Assembly (NCBI RefSeq): GCF_910592395.1 | Contig: NC_088313.1 | Span: 12,852,437 to 12,912,436, forward strand | Direction: 5' to 3' | Length of the DNA: 60,000 nucleotides | From: Lineus longissimus | Taxonomy: Eukaryota; Nemertea; Pilidiophora; Heteronemertea; Lineidae | Part shown: positions 43,176-54,744 of the stretch, piece by piece | Layout: every line of letters begins with the position of its first letter | How positions within the stretch are numbered: the stretch's first letter is position 1 | Position numbers and translations under genes: made by a program | Notes under the pieces: generated by a model | What the model was told of the DNA's origin: nothing | What the model saw: the letters and a program-made list of their open reading frames with translations, nothing else | Database searches by the model: none

Positions 43176-43220
43176 TTCCCGCCACGTGAGTGCACGCTGA
43201 TATCCGAGTTCACATATAAA
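43176..43220 (+). promoter_or_regulatory. Promoter-like module of unit III
   Basis: TTTCCCGCC, CACGTG (43183-43188) and TATAAA (43215-43220), same arrangement as 21011-21056. Confidence 0.5.
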
Positions 43221-44039
43221 CCCCGCTATCAAGACGCAACGTCTTTCCATTGATCTTCGCATTTGCGGGGTATCGAAGCGCCATCAGCGTGACGACGGAA
43301 AATTCGAGATCAGCACCAAGAGGTCACAGGGTAGATCCATGGCTCCAGGAAACGATCCACGTGGAAATGGTCGACGCATGTAGAGCTAACTCGGGTCAAA
43401 TCGGGGTCAACATCGAAAAAGGGTGATAATTCAGTCAGATTTAGAATTTTTCCTCTTTTTGTGCAATTTGTTGATGGAAACTACTTAATATATAGATTAA
43501 GAGGTGACTGGGCAGCCGACAGCTGAATAATATTGCCCTTAATAATGCTATTGGTCTTTTAATGCCAACCCGCTTAGTCTTAATTGGGCATCTCATAAAA
43601 CATAACCCACGCTGGAATGCAAACAGGATTTTAAAAGTAGGAAGCAGATGTTTAGACGTTTATGCTATACCCGATTAAACGACTGATAAAACGATAGAGA
43701 TAATATATACTTGTTCACAAAACTGAATAGGATCTTAACGATCTCATACATAACTTATGTCGATTTTGGCCCGTGAGATCCTCTATAATTGATTTATGTC
43801 GCATGCAGTTACCTGCGATGACCACCGTAAACATGGTAAATGAGTGAGTTTTGTCACATGCAATCATTATCACCGATCGTAGTGACAAAAAGCACTAGTC
43901 TGCTTTAGGTTCAATGATCTATATCACAAATAGCTACGTAACTACTTTTTGTATATATCAACATGCGCATGGGGTCTGATTCTAATCTGCGATATCGATT
44001 TTCAAAGCACTCGACGTCAAAATATAAAGGTTTTCTTTG
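43221..44039. other. Unit III leader region
   Basis: Collinear with 21057-21890. No conserved frame. Confidence 0.5.
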
Positions 44040-44175
44040 ATGATTCAATTTAATCAAATGCAATTATTGACGCTGGTTGTGTTGTTATTCATTAAACGTT
44101 GTCTTGTTAAAGCTACAGTTATCGTGTCATCAGGATCTATTGCATCGATTGTGTCTGTTGCAGCAGAACTAGTAG
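44040..44175 (+). CDS. Signal-peptide exon, unit III
   Basis: 136 bp, almost identical to 21891-22026, with the same hydrophobic leader and the TAG/GTGACT donor in phase 1. It is intact by itself but has no usable PAN exon downstream in its own unit. Splicing past the broken exon into unit IV exons is conceivable: the unit IV PAN acceptor (49549) has the matching phase. Confidence 0.5.
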
Positions 44176-44629
44176 GTGACTAAGCATGCTATGTTCGGCC
44201 TTTTTCCTGATCAGTGTTGTAGCGGAGCCAGTCTGATGTTGTGGGGAAAAATATTTCTTTCCGTCATCATGTCGACTGTTTTCCCCGACAATAGAGCCAC
44301 AACAGCAGCTCCGGCTCTATAGAGGCGCTGATCAGGAACAAAAGAGGCTAATTGTGCTTCGGAATTGGGTCCGAGGCTTAGGGTCTATATTGAGATACCA
44401 ATACCCTTTACCTTGTTGCTAAAATTCCGTCGAAACCCGCGCCGGTTTTCAAATCTAAAATACCTTTTTTTTAGTATTTAAAATTTGTGAGATCAAGATA
44501 TTTTGGAATTGATTTACTTTTGGCAAGCTATTGACCAAACAAAGCCGGATATGCCAAATTATTCTTTTCGCATGGTAAATGTGTGCTTTTACCTTGATAT
44601 ATGTTGTTATGAATCACGTTTGCGCTCTA

Positions 44630-44716
44630 CATGCTGGCCCTGAATTATTTTCCTTTGGACAATAGAATTCTATTGTGTATCCATTGTGTAAAGGAAATTT
44701 TTTTTCGGCCACCCTG
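44630..44716. mobile_element. Mariner-type MITE (unit III copy)
   Basis: Same insertion as 22474-22560, with point changes at the left end (CATGCTGG). Confidence 0.65.
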
Positions 44717-45471
44717 TATAAAACGTCCTTGGTTTCAGCAGATGTGCCTGGCATTTTACCGACGAATATGTGTGGTCAGCGCTGACTGCAGTCTTAGCGT
44801 ATTTAATTTGTGCACAAATGCATTCGAGATATTCATGTACGCACGTGCCATGCAAAATGCTGCATTTTAACATAACCAGGAGGCTCTTGTTTGAGTTTCA
44901 AAAAACTCTCAGTTCCGCAAAGAGAAAGAGGTCAAATATGATTTGTGACACTAAAGTATTTTTGAATGCCACTTCGACAATCAAATCGTCATTGATCCAT
45001 TCCCGAAATATGCTTCTTTTAACAGAAAATTTCGCGTTCAGGAAGTTTACACAAATTTCGCGAGTAGGTCATGATCGCGAAAACATTCAGCCGCGAAAAT
45101 CCTTTTGTTTTCAGCAAGAATTCCATGTCATCGTTGCCATGTTGGCATTGTATCCAGCTACAGGCCCTATGTCGATGAAGGTGATTAAAGAGACTAAATA
45201 TATACAGTGTACCCTTCGGAATTAGCACGTATCGTAATGACGCCTAAAAACCACAAATTCCACACGTCTTGAATAGTGCCCAAGAATCGTTGGTCCTGGG
45301 TGCACCTTATGTTCACCAGGATCAATCAGGGTGTACCTTAACTGCAATAAGGTTCCTTATGCACACCCAGTTTGAAATTCGCCCCCATTAAAAACCTGTG
45401 TCCGAGGTTGAAAATGGTGTGTTTGTCTTGATTTGAAGCAAATCCGAACATTTGCTCTATTTCCCCCTTAA
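44717..45471. other. Unit III intron 1, distal part
   Basis: Includes the lone fold-back left arm (about 45298-45400). The 151-residue frame at 44770-45225 spans known intron sequence and is broken in the other units. Confidence 0.5.
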
Positions 45472-45551
45472 AATCTTACGCGTTCAGTCAATTCTTCGAT
45501 GTGGCGTGGCATCCTCGACGATATTCAGATGTGCGTTGCCTTTTTCACCAC
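45472..45551 (+). pseudogene. Ghost fragment of the PAN exon (unit III)
   Basis: Counterpart of 8121-8190 and 23193-23271, with TTTTTCACCAC at its end. Confidence 0.55.
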
Positions 45552-45850
45552 ACAAAATACACTTAAAGCCAACATAGAATTTGTTCATCTGATAGACAAA
45601 GGTTGTCATTTACAAACCCTATGCAGATGCTATAATGGTATAGATTCTATAGCATTTGAACCATTTTCTTCAAAGATTTGCAACGGAGAGTTCTGTCTGT
45701 GGTATTAATTTGAGATGACACCAACAATATCTCAAGAAAGCAGGTCGTATGATCGAGAATTCTAAATGTTGAGTTCGTAGACCGTGTAAATGCAATTCAT
45801 GACTAAATGGAAGTTATTGCACGTCCTGATCAACATGGTCAGACCTTCAG

Positions 45851-46115
45851 CAAGTTTAGTGTTTTCCTCATTTCAATTCATGACAATGCACTTTAACGGA
45901 ACTGGTAACAATTTAACTTTCGCAACCTTACCAGTTCAGTCAATTCTTCGATGTGGCATGGCATGCTCGAATATTCCGATGTGCGATGCCCTTTTCACCA
46001 ACCCCCAGAACGGCCATGACGGCCATGATTAAACGGGAATCTGTCATCTTCACAAGGATGCTTCTACCAAGGACTGGACTGGCGTGAAAACAGGACATCG
46101 GCTATGAAAAAAGCA
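45851..46115 (+). pseudogene. Broken PAN exon, unit III
   Basis: Starts at the usual GACCTTCAG/CA acceptor. A TAA near 46029 replaces the CAA found in units II and IV. A small deletion removes bases around the RDGK segment, and the donor AAGCAG/GTAGC has become GCAG/GAAGC. With no terminal exon in this unit, the gene is dead. Confidence 0.75.
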
Positions 46116-46755
46116 GGAAGCCAAAGGGTGATATGAATAAAGACTAGGAAATGCTTTTACTTAAATTTTGTACAGAAAGGCCTGGTGTAAATGTACATGG
46201 AGATTTAGATAAAATCATGCGCTAGTCTTTATTCATATCACCACTTATGATGGTTTTTATATTCGCAAGCTATTTTGCAATAAAGACATGATTTGCTATC
46301 TGTTGTTGCTTGCGCAACCGGTTAGACACCAGGACGGCAGGTTTTGTTCTCTTCTCTGTGTTTCTGCGATACTGACAAGCCCGCACTGCTCTGTTCGATA
46401 TAGGAATTTCGATAATCCTCGACTGGTTGCCTACCAGGGCTAATAAAGCCAGTCCCCCCAAACGTTTAGTACATTGAGTATGTTAGTTTTAATTACAGCT
46501 TGTATGAATGACTCGTTCTATGGAACGATCATTACCATTCGCGCAATGCGCCCATCGATGTTCGAATTTTGTCCAATTTGACTCGTACATTTTGTCGAAA
46601 AAAAGCATATGAAATACACACATTGGCATGGAACTAGCAAAACTATGTGCGAAGTTCGAATTTATAAAATTATATACGGTATACACCATTGGAGGAGTAT
46701 GTTCGACTGGGCGAAAACCTGCTGAAATTCAACCCGGGAAATGGAATACACATAC
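46116..46755. other. Unit III intron 2 remnant and III/IV junction
   Basis: Follows unit II intron 2 (to about 24500), then switches to the leader region of the next unit at about 46755 within TATAGATTA, a microhomology with the sequence before AGGTGACTGGG in other units. Confidence 0.65.
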
Positions 46756-47311
46756 ATGTATAGATTATAAAGAGGTGACTGGGCAGTCGACAGCTGAATA
46801 ATATTGCCCTTAATAATGCCAATGGTCGTTTAATGCCAACCCGCTTTAAAGTCTTAATAGGGCATCTCATAAAACATAACCCATGCTGGAATGCAAACAG
46901 GATTTTAAAAGTAGGAAGCAGATGTTTAGACGTTTATGCTATACCCGATTAAACGACTGATAAGACGGTAGAGATAATATATACTTGTTCACAAAACTGA
47001 ATAAGATCTGAACAATCTCATTTGTATACAAAACCTATCTCGATTTTGGCCCGGGAGAGCCTCTATAATTGATTCCTGTCGCATGCAGTTACCTGCGATG
47101 ACCACCGTAAACATGGTAAATGAGCGATTTTTGTCACATGCAATCATGATCACAGGTTGCAGTGACAAAGGTTCAATGGTTCTGGATCACAATTAGCTAT
47201 ATAACTATATTTTGTATATGTGAACATGCGTATCGGGTCTGATTCTATTCTGCGATATCGATTTTGAAGCGATCGATGTCAAAATATAAAGGTCATGCTT
47301 TGTTTTCTTTG

Positions 47312-47441
47312 ATGATTCGATTTAACCAAATACAATTATTGACGCTGGTTGTGTTGTTATTCATTTGTCTTGTTAAAGTTACAGTAATCGTGTCATCAGG
47401 ATCTATTGCATCGGTTCTGTCCGTCGCAGCAGAACTAGGAG
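47312..47441 (+). CDS. Signal-peptide exon, unit IV
   Basis: 130 bp encoding MIRFNQIQLLTLVVLLFICL and then VSSGSIASVLSVAAELG. A 6-base in-frame deletion relative to unit II removes two residues after the hydrophobic core. The donor is GGAG/GTGACT in phase 1. Spliced with 49549-49820 and 51198-52301 it gives an uninterrupted frame of 502 codons including the stop. It is the best-preserved gene of the array. Promoter: none in its own unit; transcription may start in unit III. Confidence 0.6.
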
Positions 47442-47770
47442 GTGACTAAGCATGCTGTTTCCGGTCTTTTTCCTGATCAGTGCCTGTAGCGGAGCCAGTC
47501 TGTAGTTGTGGGGAAAAATATTTCTTTCCTTCATCATGTCGGCTGTTTCCCGCGACAACGGAGCCACAATAGCAGAGCTCCTGCACTATAGAGGTGCTGA
47601 TCAGGAATTAAAGAGGCTAATTGTGCTTCGGAATTGGATCCGAGGCTTAGGGTCTATATTGAGATACCAACTCCCTTTAGTTTGTTGCTAAAATTCCGTC
47701 GAAACCCGCGCCGGTTTTCAATTCTAAAATACCCTTTTTTCAGTATCTAAAATTTGTGAGATCAAGATTT

Positions 47771-47855
47771 TCTTCGGGCGATTTTCCATCTCGCTCCGCT
47801 AACCGGGAAAACTGCACAACGGCGTTCAGTAGACGCTGACGTCATCAGTTACTTC
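47771..47855. other. Unit IV-specific 85-bp insertion with a CRE-like site
   Basis: Replaces a few bases of the GATCAAGATATTTTGGAATTG context in the other units. Includes TGACGTCA and a small TTTTCC/GGAAAA inverted repeat. No terminal repeats or target duplication identified. Confidence 0.5.
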
Positions 47856-47981
47856 GAAATTGATTTACTTTTGGCAAACTATTGACCAAACGAAGCCGGA
47901 TATGCCAAATTATTCTTTTCGCATGGTAAATGTGTGCTTTTACCTTTTGTATATGTTGTTATGAATCACGTGTACGCTCTA

Positions 47982-48067
47982 CAGGCTGGCCCAGAATTAT
48001 TTTCCTTTGGACAATCGAATTCTATTGTGTATCCATTGTGTGAAGGAAATAATTCTGGTGGACCTTG
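47982..48067. mobile_element. Mariner-type MITE (unit IV copy)
   Basis: Same insertion as 22474-22560; 86 bp, TA on both sides. Confidence 0.65.
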
Positions 48068-48636
48068 TATAAAACGTCCTTGGTTTCAGCAGATGTGTCT
48101 GGCATTTGACCGACGAATGTTTGGGGTCACCGCTGACTGCAGTCTTAAAGTATGTAATTTGTACACAAATGCATTTGAGATATTCATGTACACTCGTGCC
48201 ATGCAAAATTCTGCATTTTAACATAACCCAGGAGGCTCTTGTTTGAGTTTCAAAAAACTCTCAGTTCCGCAAAGATAAAGAGGCTAACTATGATTTGTGA
48301 TACCAATGTATTTCAGAATGTCACTTCGACAATCAAATCGTCATTGATCCATTGCCGAAATATGCTTGTTTTAACAGAACATTTCGCGTTCAGGAGGTTT
48401 TCACAAATTTCACGAGAAGGTCATGATCGCGAAAACATTCTTTTACTTTTTAGCAAGAATTCCATGTCATTGTTGCCATAATGGCATTGCATCCAGCTAC
48501 AGGCCCTATTTCGATCGAGGTGTTTAAAGAGACTGCGTATACAGTGTATACCCTTCGCAATTAGCACGTATCGTAATGACTCTTAAAAACCACACATTCA
48601 ACACGTCTTGAATAGTGCCCAACAATCGTTCGTCCT
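48068..48636. other. Unit IV intron 1, middle part
   Basis: Collinear with unit II and V sequence; no conserved frame. Confidence 0.45.
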
Positions 48637-49194
48637 GGGTGCACCTTAAGTGCACCCAGGACTAATCTTTGTGTACCTTAACTTCACTTAAATATCCTTA
48701 TGTGCACCAATCGCGCCGATTAAAAACCTGTGTCCATGGTTAAAAATGGTATGTTTGTCTTGTAGTAAATCACAAAATCTCGTGTCGAACATTTGCTCTA
48801 TTTTCCGCTTAAAAAGTGTATAAATATACATGTATGACAGATGGTGGTAAGAAATAAAGAAAAAGTATTTTTAAAAACATAATACTATTTACTATGTAAT
48901 CAAGTATGCTGTATGAGATGATTCTCCCATCCATACATACATCCGTTCATAGCATACATGTGCGCAATGACCCCCCCCCCCCCCCCCCTAGATCCTGCCA
49001 CTGATGCCGAACTGACATTTTGACGCCTCGTTTACAGTTAAATCGTACCCCACATCAGACACTGGTTTTTAATCGGCGCGTATTTCAATCTGGTTGCACA
49101 TAATGATCCTTTTTAAGCAGCACCCAGGAGCATCCTGGGAGCGGTGCTGTTAAGGTACACTCAGGTTGGTCCTTGGTACACTTAAGGTGCACCC
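48637..49194. mobile_element. Fold-back element, unit IV copy
   Basis: Full element with both arms, shorter than the unit I copy because it lacks the ghost PAN insertion. Contains an 18-base C run (48971-48988). Confidence 0.65.
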
Positions 49195-49548
49195 ATGACG
49201 GCATTGGCCCTTTCAACGACACTGACTGTATTACATGTATTAGGTCGACTGAGATATTGTGAAGGATAGACAACTACATGTAGATGTAGGTGACACTAAT
49301 TTGTTTTAGCTACATCGTGTATTCAAAAATGCTAAGAAACAATCACATGCAAATATTTTTCTGAAGAAAATCTGTTGAGAAACCCATTACCTTTACAGTA
49401 TTCTAAACGGATTTTAATAGGTGCTATATAGGTTTTTCAGTATCTCGAGAAAGCAGGTAATCCAATCAAGAATTCTATTGCGTGTAAATGCAATTCATGA
49501 CTATATGGGAGTTATTGCTGGTCCTGACCAACATGGACAGAGCTTCAG

Positions 49549-49820
49549 CAAGTTTAGTCTTTTCCTCATTTCAATTCATGACAATGGACATTAACGGAAC
49601 TGATAGCAATTTAACTTTCGCAACCTTACCAGTTCAGTCAATTCTTCGATGTGGTATGGCATGCTCGAATATTCAGATGTGTGATGCCTTTTTCACCGCC
49701 CCCCAGAATGGCCATGACGGCCATGATCAAACGGTAACCTGTCATCTTCACAAGGATGCTGCTACCAAGGACTTGACTTGCAGAGGCTGGAAAACAGGGC
49801 ATCGGCTTTGGAAAAAGCAG
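49549..49820 (+). CDS. PAN/apple-like exon, unit IV
   Basis: 272 bp, acceptor GCTTCAG/CA phase 1 and donor AAGCAG/GTAGCC phase 0. Encodes SLVFSSFQFMTMDINGTDS, then LRCGMACSNIQMCDAFF and TCHLHKD, with the four apple-type Cys. An upstream ATG at 49497 in the same frame gives an alternative leader (MTIWELLLVLTNMDRASAS). I prefer splicing from 47441 because the phase fits and the other leader is a stronger signal. Confidence 0.6.
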
Positions 49821-51197
49821 GTAGCCAATATTTCGGTTTTTATATTCGCAACCTATTTTGCAATAAAGACATAATTTGCTGTTGTTGCGCGCGCAACCGG
49901 TTAGACACTAGGACGGCGTTGCTTGCCCTACTGACAAGCTCGCACTGGACTGTTTGATATCGGAATTTCGTTAGTCCTAGACTGGTTGCCTACCAGGGCT
50001 AAAGAAGCCATATTTAGTATATTTAGTGTGTTGGGTTTAATTACAGCTAGAATGAATGACTCGATCTATTGAACGATCTCCATCATCCGCGCATTGCGCC
50101 CACAGTTGTTAGAACTCAAATTTTCTTCAACGACGTTCACCGTAGCGCCCGAGACTGAAATATGAAACTTTATGCAGCTGTTGAAACAAAAACCTAATTC
50201 TCGGGCGAATACATGGCGTACAGTCAACTGAGGAATAAGGTGTACACCTACACTTCAACTTTGAGGGTAAATTATGGTCGTCTGATGATGACTTCGATTC
50301 AACTGAACTGGTAAACATTTCTCACAAATATATGATTATTACGTGGCACTGCACAATACTACTTTCAAATTCAGACCGACCTGTGCTTTAGGCGTACATG
50401 TCTATAATAAAGTCGTATTTGAAGTCGTGCACTGCAATTTGGATAACCACTTCATACACTGATCCAATTTGATATTATAAACATTACTGTAAAAATCCAG
50501 ATGGAATGGCACAATGAAAACGTTCGTCGATTAACTGAATATTAGATAACCGAACGTAATTCAATATCGGAGATGAAGTCGGAGTGGGACTCGGAACGGG
50601 CCAAGGCTCCGATTTAGCGGAATCTGCAATAAACATTTGAAAAGTTCCATTAGTATCAATTTGCTGAAACCCCTTTATTTATCGACTTAGGAAAAGAAAA
50701 AACCCAACATGCATGACAAAATGATCTGCATTATTCTTCTCGGACCATTTCCACATCGGCTGTGGTGGGGGAGAAGGCCAAACGTAGCAATTTTTACAAA
50801 TAATTATCATATACATATTCAATATCGATCTTTTCATGTGCACTGTTTTAGGGTGTTTCCGCTCAATTTTACCATATTTCCCAGTTTTCCGCAGTTTTCC
50901 TAGATTCCGCTTTATTGCCCTAGCCGTCAGGATGATTTTCAGAGTGGCGCTCATTGTTGCCAACCTGTCTATAATATATACAGGGTATACCAAAGAGGCT
51001 GTATCCGCCTATACGTTAATAATGGGTTTATATAAACAAGATGAGCGCATTACTTATGAAGATTGTCTAATCAACAGAGAGAGACAGCCTTCCATCTCTC
51101 CCACAATGTAATGCATTAAAACCTAATTTCAACAATTTCATCCACTTCATTTAAAGATGTCATATCTTAACTTTTAACCGCCATGCCGAACTAGCAG
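49821..51197. other. Unit IV intron 2
   Basis: Contains the hairpin at 49893-49989. No conserved frame. Confidence 0.55.
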
Positions 51198-52301
51198 AGG
51201 GGCACCTATCGGTCGTACCGTGATGTAAGGATCTATGGGCAGTTCCCACCGTGGGCGGCATCGGTATTTTACCACACAGGGCTAAGTGTCATAGTCACAG
51301 TGGCTCTTTTTCATTACTCCTTGAGTCCTTATCGTAACGTCTACGTCTACAGCCAAGATGATATGAGCGGAGATTTTAAACTGATGTATCATTTTCATTT
51401 TCACGAGCTCACATACATTGCTGGCGAATATGGCAATGATGTCATAGGTGTTAGCACTCATCTTGGACGGAAATCTGTCTCTGAAAAGTTTCGAGCATTT
51501 CAATTCGATTTGATTGGAAGTGGCAATTTCCGAGAGTTTATTCTACCGTATGGTGAACTTGAGAAAAGCGTCGGTCCAAAGAATTCGAGGTTCGAATATT
51601 TCAAAATGGTGTCATGTGGTGAGAATGTTTTCTTGGAGTTGACCTTTCGATGCAAATTTCAGAAGCACAAAAACAGGGGAAAAGACCTGTTTATGTCTTG
51701 GTTAAATTGGTATAAAATAGTAAACATAGGGTTTGTTCTTAAACTGCGGTATGTTAAAAGCCTAAAAGAGATAAACTACTCTCCTGTGTCTGAAGTCGAA
51801 AGTGCTTTATTATCTGATATGGATGACATCATGTTAGAGGATATCCGATGTGATTTGAATGGTTATCTCTATAAATCATCAGCTAGAACACACTCCATCA
51901 CCATCTTAGAAAAACCGTACGAGTATCATAAATCCACGTCGATTATCTTACGTGATGATTTGTTGAGAAAATTTGGAGACTCCGCAATTCTGTCTTTGCT
52001 AGGATTATATAATGTCGTCGTTGAGGTTCATCGAGCGAAGTTCGTTACCATGAATTTAATGCAGCGTCCTAAGGGTAGCTTCAGGCTGAATCCTAAGGAT
52101 CACGCTCTATTTCTGTTTAGGTTGCAATTGGGGCCATGCCTAGATGAATCCGAGGTGGAAGCTAAGAATACGTTATTGATGACCTTACGTGACCCTTTTG
52201 TCTCCAACCATTGGTTAATAGTTGGTGCGAATGAAAGATTATTTGCCTGGCCCAAATTCGGTACTGGTAAGCAAATGACCGCAAAGGTATTTACTCTGTA
52301 A
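51198..52301 (+). CDS. Terminal exon, unit IV: unknown domain
   Basis: Acceptor CTAGCAG/AGG (51197/51198) in phase 0, open to TAA 52301 (367 codons plus stop). N-terminal part RGTYRSYRDVRIYGQFPPW, then VALFHYSLSPYRNVYVYS; end LFAWPKFGTGKQMTAKVFTL. The sequence between the acceptor and the first in-frame TTG (51300-51335 region) is almost invariant in all three units, which supports coding this far upstream. AATAAA follows at 52572-52577. Extracellular location is inferred from the upstream signal and PAN exons. No family recognised. Confidence 0.72.
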   Translation, partial: RGTYRSYRDVRIYGQFPPWAASVFYHTGLSVIVTVALFHYSLSPYRNVYVYSQDDMSGDFKLMYHFHFHELTYIAGEYGNDVIGVSTHLGRKSVSEKFRAFQFDLIGSGNFREFILPYGELEKSVGPKNSRFEYFKMVSCGENVFLELTFRCKFQKHKNRGKDLFMSWLNWYKIVNIGFVLKLRYVKSLKEINYSPVSEVESALLSDMDDIMLEDIRCDLNGYLYKSSARTHSITILEKPYEYHKSTSIILRDDLLRKFGDSAILSLLGLYNVVVEVHRAKFVTMNLMQRPKGSFRLNPKDHALFLFRLQLGPCLDESEVEAKNTLLMTLRDPFVSNHWLIVGANERLFAWPKFGTGKQMTAKVFTL

Positions 52302-53284
52302 CAAAGTACTCGGGTGGACTTATATTGTTTATAAAGCTGAGCTGCACGAACACATCTCACAGTAGCTGATTCAGAAACTAAGATGAGACGGATTCGGTAC
52401 AGCTATGGATGCAATATTTCTGACTGCTACTATGTCTAATAATTCACTACTAACGTTCATTTTTCGGAATTTGCACACTAGAATCTTTGTCTAAATCCTT
52501 ATATCTACGCGAAATCGAAACAGGCATCGTAGCATTCCACTCTCTACCGTAAGGAATTTCCGTGTTGCATAAATAAATTAATTGATATTCCGGCAGATAT
52601 AATTGTCGCAATAAGTATATTGAGGGAAATTACACATGCAGTAAAGTGTATTTCGGATTCTTTTAGATCTGGCCATATTTACTTGGCTCTTCTCTTGTCA
52701 CTGAATTGTAATAGTGTGATCACCAATATTATAGTAATGAAACACAGCCTTGGGCAGCCGCTGTCATATTATAGTTGACCAGGTTTAGTTGACACCATAA
52801 AGGAGCATTGGTTAGGCAAGAGTCTTTAAATAAAAAATGTGAAAGACTCTCAGACTGGTTGAAAGACTCTGGTCAGGCAAATCACAAGGATACTAAGTAA
52901 TCTTGTTCTGAGCAACACCACTATCTTTTAATATATGTGATGTGGTCACATTCCTTAGTTCAACTAAGTCCCCTCGGCCAGACGAGATGGAAAACGCTAT
53001 GAGCAAGTCGAGGACAGACTCTTATTTGAACGACGATCGCCGTATTTGAGAGATCATCTTTCAAATGAGAGTCTGGAAAGAGTCAGTTCGACCACTAAAC
53101 TGTTATTGCAATACAACGCAATAGTTTGAAATTGAAAGTGAAAGAAAGCGTTATTCGGAGGTTTCAGCTTGCATCTTCTTTTATTGACGGTCATGGCCTC
53201 TATGCACCATATAATACAATCCATCAGAATACAAAACTTCCACATTGTACTGGATTGTGTGACCCAGTTCAATTTTGTGATTGA
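52302..53284. other. Unit IV 3' flank
   Basis: Collinear with units I and II; carries the candidate polyadenylation signal AATAAA at 52572-52577. No gene. Confidence 0.5.
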
Positions 53285-53495
53285 ACAATTGAGTTCACCA
53301 TTATCTTCATTGAATCGGAGTTTACGTCCTCGTTTCGGAGATGTCTGTTCGCCGTCGTCACCGAGTTGGAGTTCATCCTCACGTTACTGTTTCAAAGATC
53401 GCTGGTCGAGTGTAGTCACCGAGTCGGAGCTTCTGACCACGTTTTAACGATCTCAGGTTGACTATTGTCACCGAGTCGGAGTTCATGCAAATCTT
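53285..53495. repeat. 57-bp minisatellite, unit IV
   Basis: Same diverged array as 14265-14490; the first copy is shortened. Confidence 0.55.
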
Positions 53496-53792
53496 TTGAT
53501 CGCTGTGTTTGTATTTTTTATGTCTATTTTAGACTACTTCTCAATGTTGGCTAGATGCACGATTTGCTTTAATGTTATCATTAATCCTGTGGTTCTGGTT
53601 ATCATTCAATCGCGAAGCTTTTAAGCCTCCTGGGATCACTTGATGAGCATGGTTAATTGTGAGATAGAAGACACTTGCCAGTAAGTTGAAGTGTGATTTA
53701 GATTCGATCGAAGACTTCCAACGTCCGCGTTCATTCATGTATATATATGGTCAGGTCCGCAAGCGTCTGCTATCTCATGTCATTACTCCATT

Positions 53793-54510
53793 CCCGATTG
53801 AGGGTCCAATGGAATCGCAACGTTTAGCTCAACTCTACTCATTGTACCTTTTTAAATTGTATGGCTTGCGATTCTGTCAGGTCCGGCCAATGGAGACCAG
53901 TTTGCCACTGGCAAGCCTGTAGACCAGTGCAACCTGCGCAGGGTCGGACGATCGGCTACTAAACCGGTATCCCAACCAGAGTCTTTGACTTTGGTGTGGA
54001 GGGTGGCCAGACATCCAGATGGAACTAAAACCAATATCCATCTGAAGAGCTGATGAGCTCATTGTTGAGTCATTGGCCATCTATCAACTCCTGAAGAGGA
54101 GATGGGCTCCACAAGGAGTTACCCAGTCCGTGAATCAACATGGCGAGGAAAACAACGAAATCCATACCGGATCGGACGCGTCCCGGGCACGTCCGTGCCT
54201 CCCACAAACCCGGGTGGAGTTGATAGATGTGCTACTGGCAGCCAGACACCCATAATCTGTCTACGGCGATAGAACATCGTTATCGGAAAATGGCATGTGC
54301 GAACCCTGAATGCTGCGGACAAGGTCGAACAGCTCGAGTATGAACTTAGGCGATACGGGTGGAACATTATTGGTCGCGCTGAGGCAAAGCTCACTGGTAC
54401 AGGTGAGATGACAACAGGCGATGGACACAGACTCTTCTTGAGTGGTCAACATTCCTAGCGTAGGCATGGAACAGCAGGTTTGGTTCATAAGGACTCGGCT
54501 TAGCAGTTCT
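53793..54510 (+). pseudogene. Decayed RTE-type endonuclease, 5' part (unit IV)
   Basis: Orthologous to 19240-19965, with additional small indels near 54190 and 54350. Confidence 0.6.
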
Positions 54511-54720
54511 AAAAGCAACTAATTGGTAGCTCCTATTGCACCAACTGTGAAATTACTAAAAACTAACCAATAATTAGTTGTTCAAACTAAACAAGAGTAT
54601 AGTAAAACTACCATTAAAATGGTTAAGAATTACCATAGTTAAAACAACTAATTTCACAGTCAGTGTAATAGCAACTACATGTACCAGAGTAGTAAAATAT
54701 AACTATAATTAGTTACTTTT
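54511..54720. mobile_element. Hairpin MITE inside the RTE fragment (unit IV)
   Basis: Orthologous to 19966-20178, with AAAAGCAACTAATT ends. Followed by the intact TTTAATTTTAAATAGAGTACT, the empty site for the unit II insertions. Confidence 0.6.
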
Positions 54721-54744
54721 ACTATTTAATTTTAAATAGAGTAC

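Larger units (their letters stand above)
43171..46755. repeat. Tandem unit III, truncated
   Basis: Has the promoter module, signal-peptide exon, mariner MITE, fold-back left arm, ghost and broken PAN exon. It then joins, within intron 2 sequence, to the leader of unit IV near 46755. It lacks the terminal exon, minisatellite and RTE fragment. Confidence 0.8.

Noticed and set aside
44770-45225. 151-residue frame in unit III
   Set aside because: Spans intron 1 sequence and is interrupted in the sister units.
49488-49548. ATG in front of the PAN exon as the main gene start
   Set aside because: Kept only as an alternative. The leader is weak (charged in unit II), a stop precedes it, and the phase-matched signal exon upstream is better.
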